A stretch of DNA of 32,922 nucleotides from Welwitschia mirabilis (Eukaryota > Gnetophyta > Gnetopsida > Welwitschiales): assembly GCA_051453625.1 (NCBI GenBank), contig JBOZIK010000001.1:126332970-126365891 (forward strand). Direction: 5' to 3'. Made by a program: the position numbers and the translations under genes. The notes below the pieces were generated by a model. It saw only the letters and a program-made list of their open reading frames with translations. It did no database searches and was not told where the DNA came from. Positions 21,605-31,264 of this stretch are shown here, in pieces (position 1 is the stretch's first letter; each line of letters opens with the position of its first letter).

Positions 21605-22422
21605 TAGCTAGTGTTATTTGAAACCTTGAAAGCTATCTGAATTAAAATACTTTTAAGATCATTAGCTTTCACCCACATAGTTTTTTTAGACTTATGTGCT
21701 ACACCTCCTTTAGGAATAAAGTTAAAAGAAAAAGTACTAACTGAATTTAAAAACAACATTAATTTTCTAGCATTGCACCAAAGTTTTGAATGACCAATTT
21801 TTCCATAGAGATGATAAGTAACTTTTGAGGAGAACTTACTATCTCATGTTATCTGATTTTTCTTCCTTTAAGGTTTTTGAGAGATGAACCTAATACCTGA
21901 CTTGTCACCAACAGGTTTCTAAACTCCAAGCATCTGTTCCAATTTGAAAAATCCACTAAAAAATTTATTAACAAAATGAGATAACTCTTTTACTTGTAGA
22001 ATGAGGTTGGAGTTTTTTGATTTAATTCTTTTAAAAATTGATTCCATTTCCTTCTTTTCCTTAGTAAGAGATTTTACAATCTTATTCAGATTATTTATCC
22101 TTTTAGCCAGCTTTTCACATTCTTGGTATAGCTCTTGACAGGTGTCTTCTAGCTCATCCTGTTCTTCATCAATCACATTGAAGTCATCATGCTCTAATGT
22201 ATTGGGTACATTTTGTAAAGAAGGCATAAGTCCCATGAAGGAAAGTCTCCTTTCTTTATTAGATTTTTGTGTTATTCTTTTAACACTTTCACTTGATTCC
22301 TTTGTATTTTCACTATTTGCAATTTGTTTGAAAATAAATCCACATGCTATCCAAAATATACAAATAAAAGTACAAGTGTCTAGAAAGGGCATATCTGAAA
22401 AGTCATCAAATAAAATACTCAT
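21605..22422 (-). pseudogene. gag: Element 2 gag, copy C, shortened at its N-terminal side
   Basis: The minus frame 22422 to 21919 is open for 167 codons, starting 49 bp after the primer site. After a short Phe-rich start it goes straight into FMGLMPSL, an acidic stretch (DEEQDELEDTCQELYQE) and a Lys/Glu coiled coil ending KELSHFVNKFFSGFFKLEQM. This is the C-terminal Gag region of the family; the capsid (UBN2) domain seen in Elements 1 and 3 is missing. A decayed zinc knuckle follows (about 21815-21775; both first Cys codons now Tyr) and FIPKGG and MWVKAND linkers. It continues into the N gap. The + frame at 22142-22435 is its shadow. Confidence 0.8.
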
Positions 22423-22470
22423 TGTAGGGTTCTAAAATCTAGATCAGTTAAAATCTAAGAAAAGACTTAA

Positions 22471-22485
22471 CCTACTTTGATACCT
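22471..22485 (-). other. primer binding site of Element 2
   Basis: Minus strand AGGTATCAAAGTAGG, two bases after the LTR end. One mismatch (first base) to the TGGTATCA start of the usual tRNA-Met site. Confidence 0.8.
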
Positions 22486-22487
22486 AC

Positions 22488-24025
22488 TGACAGGATCAAG
22501 AACCTTGGGGGGTAAATAGGTTCTTAAAATTTGAAATAATGTATTATATATGATTCAAATATATATCAAGAATTTGCACAAAATAATTTACTAATTCAAA
22601 ATGTATATGAAAAGAAAAGCTAGCAGAAGTAAAGAAATAAACTAACTGAAAGCACAAAATACTAAATAAATGCACACAGTATTTATACTGGTTTGGAAAA
22701 CCTCCTACTTCACTCTCAATGATTATATTATTCCCAAGCTTGATCTAGATCTTTATTAATGCTTTTAGGTATTACAAATTCACCTATAACCTTTACAAAT
22801 GGACTTTTATAGGCTCAATCTCAGGCTTTAGAGGAGGTAGCAGTGATAGCAAGAATGCCTTGATGCACAAATATCACTTGTTCTTGATTCAGTGTATTTG
22901 ATGGAGCTCTTCTTTTAGAGCCGTACAACAGATGAAGCACTAAATTTGATCTTAAATGTAGAGATAATACAGAGAATAAATCTTCCTTAGTCAGAAGTTC
23001 AAATGCTAAGACTCAATAATGAATATCACAGGATTTCAGTACTGGTTTCTTAGATCCAAAAGATTAACAAGATTGAAAAAGGTTCCAAAGGATTATTTAG
23101 TCATTTATCTATTAGCTATTTATATTAGAAGACTTTTAGGATTTATTACATTTGAAAATGTACTTCCAATGACTATAAACAGCTATAAAATGGCTATCTA
23201 ATAGATACATAATGGATAAAAAATAGATAGAAAATTTTAATTTTGTTCCATTTGGTTGACCCTTCAAAAGTTCTATCAACCCCATTTGGTGTCATGACTT
23301 ACATAAGTCACCCTAGTAAAAATTTTTATCATCTTAATTTCTTATGGATTCATGTCTGATCTACTCCCTCTAGGTTTGATTGATCCCAGTCTAGTCACTC
23401 ACTATAAAATCTAATCACCATCTTGTCTTAATAAAGATCCTTCTAGTTTTCAGCATTAGGTCTAGTTAACACTTTCAAGTGTCTGGTTGACCCCATAATA
23501 ATCAACTTAGGAGTATCAGCTGTATAGTACTCAAGTTCAATTGACTCCATCATAGGTCTAGTTGACCCCTTAACAATTAGTTCAGGAATATTATTCCTTG
23601 GTTCATAGATTCGGTCGACCCCATCATAGATCCGATCGATTCCTTGTCATTTAATCTAAGGATACTATTTATTAGGTCCTTAAATCTAGTTAACCCCATA
23701 AATATTTGGTTGATCCCTTGCCATTTGGTTCAGGGACATTAGCTCTCGAGGTTACAGGTCCAGTTGATACCATTAGAAATCTAGTTAACTCCTCTAAATT
23801 TAGTTCATTTTCTGAGTGTCTGCTTCAGGTATGATTGATCCCTTAAAAGTTTGATCAATCCCTCAAAAGAGTAAATGAACTTGATAGGTTTATAGTGCTC
23901 AAAATTCTATGGTTTTGGTTTTATCTTTAGACCTACAAGTGATTAATATCTTTTGCATAAGATACACAAATTTTGCTATACAGATAACATTAGTTTAACA
24001 TTAATTGGTAAAACATAATCTAATA
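22488..24025 (-). repeat. 5' LTR of Element 2 (1538 bp)
   Basis: Begins (+ strand) TGACAGGATCAAGAACC and ends CATAATCTAATA. It aligns with 13973-15425, with a 42-bp block (22806-22847) and further short motif-bounded segments absent from the left copy. GTCGACC/GTTGACC motifs are dense at 23250-23860, including GGTCGACC at 23613. The + frame at 23019-23201 is LTR sequence, not a gene. Confidence 0.92.
23117..23124 (-). promoter_or_regulatory. TATA box in Element 2 5' LTR
   Basis: TATAAATA on the minus strand, conserved with 14573-14580. In the 5' LTR this would drive the full-length transcript. Confidence 0.6.
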
Positions 24026-24030
24026 GTTTA
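24026..24030. repeat. right target-site duplication of Element 2 (GTTTA)
   Basis: Pairs with GTTCA at 13968-13972, four of five bases equal. Confidence 0.7.
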
Positions 24031-24904
24031 GATTTTCATTCATTTTATATTTTACTTTTATAATTTCATATTCTATTTGATGTATCTTATAGCTTATATT
24101 AATTAGGGTTAATTGATACTTTTCTTAATTAATTTAAGTTATAAGAATTAATCTTGGTGATAGAAAGATTGGTAGTCAAATAGATTCATCATTTATTGCA
24201 TTTTCATTTCATTATCATTCATCTTGCATTTCATTTGCATTATTTTTTATTTTTATTTACTAAAGGAAAAATGCTAAAAATACTTTTATGAATTTATTTA
24301 TCTAACTTTTAGCCTAGTCTCTTTTATGGACTATGGCATTTGACTTGACTTCTGTCCATACTATAGTGTGTTTTTTATAAGTATTATGATTTACAGGTTT
24401 TACCGTAGAACTTAAATATTGCAAAAATTTCTAATGCAATATAAAAGCACAAAAAAGATTATCATCTTATTTATTTCTCACATCTTGACTGGGATATAGC
24501 AATGCAATTATAGTAGAGTATTTCAAACCCTATTATCAAGGGATTCTATGCCAATATTTATGATATGGATGATAGCAATGGGACTTCTTAAACTCAAGTA
24601 TTAGGTACTTATTTATTTCTTACATCTAGTTCTACCAATTCCATGATTGGTATAGATGATTTGGATCTTTTGCAATTATATGTACATTCTTTTAAAGATA
24701 TTTTCACACATTGCTCTTTTAAAATTTCATAGCATTTATTAAGCATTGTTCTCTTTGAGCATCGAAGATGAACTTTTATGAAAATGTAGAACATAAAGAT
24801 ATAGTACTATATGCATCTATTTTAAGTTTAATTACCTTTATAATATACTTACTTGTGAAGGTATCTATAGCTACTATAACCCCTCACAGACTTTTATAGT
24901 CTAT
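24031..24904. other. Element 1 sequence right of the nested insertion, no clear domain
   Basis: AT-rich and low-complexity near the junction, then scattered coding-like pieces without a stable frame. The minus frame at 24609-24794 is not supported. Probably decayed middle part of the extra ORF region. Confidence 0.4.
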
Positions 24905-24909
24905 TACCT

Positions 24910-25710
24910 TTTCACAGGGATGAAGATTAATCTCAGATTTATATTATATATGAATATTCTTATACATTTTTAAAAGGGATACACTTTAGATTACCCTTTC
25001 TTGGTTAGTCTGATTATTAGCAATTATAGCATATCAATGCCACAGGTTAATCTCATTCATCTAAAAAGCTACTTTTAAAGTTCAATGAGAAGTGGCGAGC
25101 TCTAGTACTAGTAGGTAAAGGCATAAGTAGGTGATGTTCTAAGGCATAATTTTAGTGCTCTTACTTTGCAACTACTCACAATTTATCCATAATAAAAAAT
25201 GGACTCAAGGCTATTACAAAGATAATAGAAAAGATTAGAAGAAATCTCTTGAGGTTGAAGAAGCAATGACATGCAACCATTAAGGAAGAGACTTCTACAA
25301 GTAGTTAAAATTATGGGAGCTCCACTTAGATTTATTTAAAGAAGGAATCAGAGGAAAAGACACCTATAGCACCTCTTATTCTAGGATATGACTTAAATTA
25401 TGTTAAGAATACTAATTATACAAGAGGAGTCATAGGTATAGGAGGAGCACCAGGCTCCAACAGAGGCACAAGGGAAGCATTAGACTCTAGCATAGGTATA
25501 GGGGAAGTAATGGGTGAACTTTAAGATCTTTGATGATTAGCTCCTCATCATTTATAGGCCTCGTTCCAAATTACTCATTTACCATTCTATACAACCTCCA
25601 TCACCACCTAATCCACCATCACCACCTCAGCTTCTATGTCTATCACCGCCTTTCATAATTTTCATTCATGCTTCACCTCCTAGCACTTATCACTACTTCA
25701 TTATTATCTT
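24910..25710 (+). pseudogene. Element 1 envelope-like / extra 3' ORF, decayed
   Basis: One reading frame carries a coherent protein-like sequence for about 800 nt despite many stops. First a hydrophobic domain with KGYTLDYPFLVSLIISNYS and MPQVNLIHL (24974-25060), which resembles the putative plant transposon-protein domain found in the extra ORF of Sirevirus-like elements. Then a Gln/Glu stretch around 25400-25512 (EEHQAPTEAQGK) broken by five TAGs and one TAA, and a Pro-rich run QPPSPPNPPSPPQ (25592-25630). It lies after RNase H and before the purine tract. Role in the family is unknown. The domain match is from memory of the pattern, so moderate. Confidence 0.5.
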
Positions 25711-26404
25711 ATGATTTTATTAAGATATCTATTACCAACTTCTTTAGAACTTTTGTTATCCCTCATACATATTTACATATGAGGAAATAAATCCCTCAAA
25801 GATAAGGTAAGTCCTCATAGCAGCTGTTTATGAAGTGGCACATACCACTATCTCTATTTTCTTCTTCGTACATCATCTATACCTCTACCACAAAGGATAG
25901 TAATGATCATAGCAATAATGCAAGAGATAAAACTCAGTATAATAGTGATTTAACTCTTTGTTACTAGCTCTTGTATGATTTCCAAAAAGAAGAAGAAGAT
26001 GGGCAAATTAGACTGGACATTATTGGATATCCTATATGAGTCTAAAGGATATGAACTTGAGATAGATGGATTGGACTACCTATGAGTGACATCACTATTA
26101 ATTATTACGATCAGCTATTAGCATACATTACATGATAAATTCTAATATTATTTTATTATCTATTGTTAATCTTCTTCTTATATGCAATATGTCTTAATGT
26201 GTGTTTAGTAACATCAGTTCATTTACATCACTTCTTATTTATTATTCTACAAATTATTATGTGTGATTAGTAAATATTTTTAGCTATTGAAATTTATATT
26301 ATAACTCATGTAACACATTTTGTTTTGTCTTGGATTAGGTTATCTCAAGTTAATTTTTAAAACACAATTTTACTAATAAGATTTTTCAAGTTTTGCACAT
26401 CATT
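25711..26404 (+). other. Element 1 3' untranslated region
   Basis: After the Pro-rich stretch the sequence loses a coding pattern and becomes AT-rich, ending with CAAGTTTTGCACATCATTG just before the purine tract, a leader typical of this element type. Nothing else seen. Confidence 0.5.
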
Positions 26405-26417
26405 GAAAAGGAGGAGA
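26405..26417 (+). other. polypurine tract of Element 1
   Basis: GAAAAGGAGGAGA, one base before the 3' LTR. It matches Element 2's tract on the other strand. Confidence 0.85.
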
Positions 26418-26418
26418 T

Positions 26419-27843
26419 TTTTCATAAAATCCTAGTTTTAATGACTCTACTTATCAAATATAATGTGTCTAATGTGTAGATAAGTAAAATTGTAGAGCAT
26501 CAAATTGAAAAAAGGATAAATCTAGTCTAAACCTCAAAATTCAAAATACAAGTTATCTTCAACTCAGAATTCATGAAGAATAGACATAATTAACTGAAGA
26601 CATCTGCATATGTAAAGGCATTTATGGTAGAGAAGTCTACTATATCAAAGACATCTAGACTAGAGTAGACTTAGTTATAAGAAAATACATTTATCACAAC
26701 AAATACATTTATATTGAACCAATAATTTGAGATAGGTGAAAGACATCTATCAAATTAAAGGTGTCTATTCTACTTCAACTAGTGAGAGGTGTCTATAGAA
26801 TTGATAATGTCTATGTTAAACTAGAAGAAGTAATAGAGATAAATTATACTAAGATAAATTATCTAAATTTTAATAATTAGGTAATTTTTACACTTTAAAT
26901 TCATGATCTCTAAGGGTCTAATGTATAATGTTTCAAGTTTAATTAAATCTGGGCAGCTTGACTAAGGTAGAGATGTTTGTCTTCTTGAGATGTCTACTAT
27001 GTCAAATACATCTATCCTGAAAAATTAATAAAAAAGAAAATAGTCATCAAATAATCAAAAATGAGTTACTTCCAATTATTCCATAGCATTTAAATATTTT
27101 TAAACAACTATCTCTAGAGGATAAAGGCAAGGAAATACATCAAAGGTATAAAGGGAACAAAGAGAAAAGAAAAATGAGTTAGTCATATGGGTGATTGATG
27201 CTACACATGAAGTTTTTTATAATATTAATAAAAAGGATCATCTAGTAAATACATTACTTGATCATTAACTCTTTCATATCTACATTACTCTAATCTTAGA
27301 TACTCATGGATGATAACAATAATGGAAAACCCAAATGTTGCATCAAAGTAACATCTTCTTATGCTTTTTGTTTTTTTTATGATCATTATTTATGGGTACT
27401 TAAATTATAGAACTATCATATCTTTAAATGCACTTATTCTAATCCATTACTTACTTTTATTCTTGGGTTTCCTTACTAGGGTTTCCAAATTATAAGGTAG
27501 CCTTATATGAGTATGCTTTTGTAAGTGCTTGTGAGCATATTTTTGTTTTAATTTATTATAAATCCCTAAGGGGAAGAGAGTGCTATTTTAAAAGGAGTAT
27601 ATTTGTTGCATGTAAGATGGTTGGTGCTTATATCAATTGCATGTAATATGAGTGATACTTCAAAACCACTATTTCTTAGGTAAAAAATATCTAGAGGTAT
27701 GAGAGAAAGGTACCCTTTATGTGAGTATTTACCTAGGTTGAGCAACCACATTAATCTAGTAAGGGCTTTATTATGTAAAACTTAATTTGTCTTAATAGGT
27801 TTTTAATGTAGTAGATCTCATTTTTTAAGTTTTAAAAAATACA
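26419..27843 (+). repeat. LTR-B, 3' LTR of Element 1 (1425 bp)
   Basis: Start is decayed (TTTTCATAAAATCCTAG against TGTTGGTAAA in LTR-C) and the end is AAAATACA. It is homologous to LTR-A throughout, including AGACATCT-type motifs and the 3' block GAGGTATGAGAGAAAG. A local 31-bp tandem duplication (27599-27629 and 27630-27660, sharing TTGCATGTAA) is absent from LTR-A. The minus frame at 27566-27751 is not a gene. Confidence 0.85.
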
Positions 27844-28448
27844 AGTTTTATGAAGGTAACCCAAGGGTTAATTTTTTATATGTTGGTAAATCTAGTTGTG
27901 ATGATTTCACTTATCAAATATTTTGTATCATTGCATAGATAAATCATTATAAATATCATTAGACCTTAATAAGTCATAGACAATAATGCTTCTTTAAAGG
28001 TGATATCTCACAAAAAGGATGAGTTAATAAATTGCAAAATTAGTTATTTGAAGATATCTAGAAAATGGAATATGTCTCAAGTAAAGATGTCTAGGAAATT
28101 TTAGATGTTTCAGATGTAGTATAATTTAATTCATAGGTTAAAGATGATTATTTCATTAAAGTTGACAATGCTAAATGTTGAATCTAACATAGAAAAATAT
28201 GTCTACATGTTTAAAGATGTCTATACTAAGCTAAAATAGGTAACAAAGTTAATTTCATTTTCAACTAATATCTTACATTTTAGATGAGCTATCAACTTGT
28301 ACATTATGGTTTCACGATTACAAAGACTGAAGGATTATACAGAGTAAGGTTTATCAAAATCTGTGCAAATTCACTAAAGACATTTATAAGATGAAGACAT
28401 CTAACTATTAGTGGATGTATACAAATGTGAAGGTGTTTTGGATTAAAG

Positions 28449-30413
28449 TTTTTTTGTTTTTTTCGTTTTGATAGAAGGTGTAGTTTATTCAAAAAAATTT
28501 CAAATACAAATAACTCAAAAAATGAATTAGAAGAATTAGAGATATTTTTATAATCAAAAGACAGCATTTGATATAGACATGGATACCATTAGAGCAAGTT
28601 GAAAACATCAATAATAACCATCAATAAAATAGAAACTTAAAACTATCATTTATGTTCTTTACAACCTATAGAAAATAGACCCAACTATAAGATCATAAGA
28701 GCAAGGAAGCTAGTAAACCATAATGCAACTAGGATTATCCATCAAAAAATAGGAAAGCTACAAGAGCTAATCAGCATAATGAAAAATGTTGATAAGAAAT
28801 GGTATCAGCATTTTCTAGTAAGTAGATAGCTATGGTTCCATCTGGTAGAAATCTAACATTAAATAATTAGTAGCATTATTCTAAGTTTAAGGAAGAAATA
28901 CTAATATAAACAATATAAGTAAATTTCCTTCAAAATTCACTAAAACAAGAAGGTTGCATCTTGTCTGTCCACGTTCAAAACCAAGAATAACAAATAAAGC
29001 TCCCTAGTAATTGATCTAACATGAAGCATCAGATAGATATAAGTCATTTTAGATTTTCAAGATCGTAAGGCATCACATAAACAAGAGCCATATATCCTTT
29101 CATGTTCTACTATTATATCTATAATTTGTATTCAAGCATTATCTTATCTATTATAAATACAAAGAGTTCTTGCTTAATCTAAATAATAGTGAAAGGGAGC
29201 ACAGATAGCATAGAAGACCCATCTGCAGAGGATAGATATTTTGAATGCACCATTGACAAACTCCATATAAAAACAAAAGAAAATTTAGTAATAAGTTCTC
29301 TAATAGGTTGAAACCTTAGCATTTACAAAATATTCTTAACTAAATGTATGAAAGTCTTGTAATCATATTTTCATTCAGCATACTCCTCAGGAAAATTTAT
29401 TTTACATGATATTATTTAGAGTCATACTATTGTTTAGAGTCATACTTAGAGAGTATGTCTTAGGTTTAGTAGTATGACTATCCTTAGGTTTAAGTAGCTA
29501 CTATATTCAAGAAGTGTGTAGCTATGTAAAATCTCCTCTTAAACCCTAAGTAGCCCAATGATTTGTCCAAATTCCCTGAGCAGTACAACTCTATTTAAAA
29601 TGTGGTACCTTTCCTAAGATAAAATGAAACTAAATAAATGTGGAAGAGATATTCATGATCTTGCTTCATTTTATATTTTTAGATGTGTTCTTAAGCCTTC
29701 TGATTAAGGAGAGATGCATCTTGAGTTCAAATGAGAGGATTTGTATAGACTGTTAAATATTTGGTTGGATTTATTTGAAGATGATATTGTTCTTGGAGTT
29801 ATAGATAGTGTACATAGTTGAGACAAAAATAACCCTTGTTATAGCATTTAGTGAAGAGTTCTGATCATGATCCTTTAATAACCAACTACATAAATCATTC
29901 CACTAAAAATAAGATGGATTAACTTTTAACAAATCCATGGCTTTGATAAGGATCAGCATTCAAAAAAGAGATGATCCTTACTTTCCACACACATATTACA
30001 AAAGCAAAAATGTGAATCTACTTGAATCCCAAATTTGACCACTCTATCCCTAATCAATATTCTATTTTGAGCTACTAGCTAGAAGATAAACCTAGGTTTT
30101 AGAATTGTAAATTTACTCCAAGCTATAATAATCCATTGCTATTTTGGATAAGGAGAGCAAAGAGATTTATATATATTAATAGATGTAAATAGTTGTATTA
30201 GATCAAACTTCCTATCAATAAAAATTAAAGATACATGTCCAATGCCGAAATGTTTTTTATTCATTTCATAATGGTTACAAAGTTAAATGGCTATCTTTCA
30301 AGCTCAAATAACTAGATCCTCTTCAATCATATAAAGGCTTGACGTCATTAAACAAATCATAATTTTTGGAATTTCAATGAAAACATAGCTTCTTAACTTT
30401 TGGCACATAAATA
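28449..30413 (-). mobile_element. 5'-truncated L1-type LINE
   Basis: Non-LTR retrotransposon fragment. On the minus strand the 3' end is TCAAAACGAAAAAAACAAAA, preceded by TTGAATAAACTACACC, the usual plant L1 tail. At the 5' side is a zinc-binding reverse-transcriptase domain (see 29936-30123); the RT itself is missing through truncation. Candidate target duplication: TTGGATTAAAG at 28438-28448 and TTAGATTAAG at 30414-30423, with one mismatch and one indel. The exact 5' boundary is uncertain by tens of bases. Confidence 0.75.
29936..30123 (-). pseudogene. LINE reverse-transcriptase zinc-binding domain (zf-RVT)
   Basis: The minus frame reads continuously over 62 codons with two stops: AWSKFTILKPRFIF, stop, LVAQNRILIRDRVVKFGI, then HFCFCNMCVESKDHLFFEC, stop, SLSKPW. 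The PRF...W(stop)..NR.L..DR...FG pattern and C-x-C-x2-C...DHLFFEC are the hallmark of the zf-RVT domain that follows RT in plant LINEs. The first stop (TAG) falls where the family has Trp. Confidence 0.88.
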
Positions 30414-30773
30414 TTAGATTAAGCATAGAGGAAAGATCGCATGAGTGAAAGGAACTTCTCAATAAGAATCAAAAAGATCATTGTGTAAAGAAGCCTTCAT
30501 CGTTTTCATCATTTTCTCTTAAATCTTACATTGCTTCATTATTCATTTGCTCTCATGAAAATTACAACAACAGGGAACTCAAGTCTCTTTAAAGCTACAT
30601 CTTTTAGGATTGTTATTATATTATTTAATTGTAAATTATTAGACTTAGTGAATATTATTATAAGTCCACTATTGAATTAATCTCTTAGTAAGGTAATCCT
30701 TGTATGGATGTGCATTTGAGATAGTACTTATGAGTACTTATTTTATTGTAAGATGTGTAGTAATCTAGAAAAT

Positions 30774-31018
30774 CATTATTTCCTTATGGGAAAGAGAGTG
30801 TTATCTTCCAAGGAGACTTTCATTATTGTAAGATTTGTGATTTTCCTATGAAAATAAATATTTTCTTGTGAGAAAGAGATTGTTGCCTTTGAAAGAAATT
30901 ATAATTATTGTAATGTCTATAGTGTTCTTATGAAAACCATTATTTACCTATGAGGAAAAGAGTTATTTCTTGTTAGAAAACTCTCACTTATTGTAAGGTT
31001 GATGATCCACTAGAAAAC
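30774..31018 (+). repeat. 82-bp tandem repeat array in LTR-C (3 units)
   Basis: Units 30774-30855 (82 bp), 30856-30937 (82 bp) and 30938-31018 (81 bp). Each has a CATTATTT-like start, a TATGRG-AAAGAG segment, then ATTATTGTAA and a final CTATGAAAA-like end. A partial unit precedes (from about 30740) and a truncated one follows (from 31019). LTR-A has a single unit at this place. Confidence 0.8.
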
Positions 31019-31214
31019 CACTATTTTCTTATAAATCAAGAATATCTAGAGGTGTGAGTAGTAGCTAACCTCTATGTATAAATGTACTTAAGTGGGATGA
31101 CCGTGTTATCTTAGTAAAGTATTTTTATTATGAATTTTTTATTCTATTATTAGTTTAAATTTTTATTTTATAAAACTCATTCATCCCTTTTCTCTAAGTT
31201 CAAAGATCCTTAAG

Positions 31215-31229
31215 TGATATCAAAGTGGG
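31215..31229 (+). other. primer binding site of Element 3
   Basis: TGATATCAAAGTGGG, two bases after LTR-C. One change from the TGGTATCA start. Confidence 0.75.
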
Positions 31230-31264
31230 TACTCATGAAAAGAAGTAATTTTCTTAAGTGAACA

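Larger units (their letters stand above)
13973..24025 (-). mobile_element. Element 2: nested Sirevirus-like copia retrotransposon
   Basis: Complete in outline on the minus strand: 5' LTR (24025 to 22488), primer site, gag remnant, protease, GAG-pre-integrase, integrase, RT, RNase H, purine tract, 3' LTR (15425 to 13973). LTR ends follow TG...CA (TGTTAG...CTRTCA), and a 5-bp target duplication flanks it. It lies inside the 3' part of Element 1. LTR divergence is about 15-20% by eye, lower than Element 1's, which fits a later insertion. Two internal segments are duplicated (gag/protease three times, RNase H to purine tract twice), and three N gaps lie inside. All coding regions are broken. Confidence 0.9.
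5906..27843 (+). mobile_element. Element 1: decayed Sirevirus-like Ty1/copia retrotransposon
   Basis: A copia retrotransposon in the order LTR, primer site, gag, protease, integrase, RT, RNase H, extra ORF region, purine tract, LTR. Protease and integrase before RT is the copia order. The two LTRs (1413 and 1425 bp) align along their length but differ at roughly a quarter of positions by eye, so the insertion is old. Removing nested Element 2 (13973-24025) leaves about 11.9 kb, a plausible size for a Sirevirus-type element with an extra 3' ORF. No clear target duplication: ATACT on the left, AGTTT on the right. All coding regions carry many stops and frameshifts. Two N gaps fall inside (11311-11997, 12239-12320). 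Confidence 0.85.
27881..31212 (+). repeat. LTR-C, 5' LTR of Element 3, split by a LINE
   Basis: Starts with the best-kept LTR start, TGTTGGTAAATCTAG, and ends GATCCTTA two bases before the primer site. Its span of 3332 bp minus the inserted LINE (about 1965 bp) leaves about 1370 bp, the size of LTR-A and LTR-B. Left part 27881-28448, right part about 30414-31212. The right part has an 82-bp tandem repeat array. The minus frame at 28304-28567 crosses the LINE junction and is not a gene. Confidence 0.8.

Noticed and set aside
22142-22435. 97-residue Ser-rich + frame
   Set aside because: Antisense shadow of the acidic Gag region of Element 2.
5901-27848. Target-site duplication for Element 1 (ATACT / AGTTT)
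   Set aside because: Flanks do not match convincingly; lost by decay or by recombination with the adjacent Element 3.
28304-28567. 87-residue minus frame
   Set aside because: Crosses from LTR-C into the LINE tail, so it cannot be a real gene.
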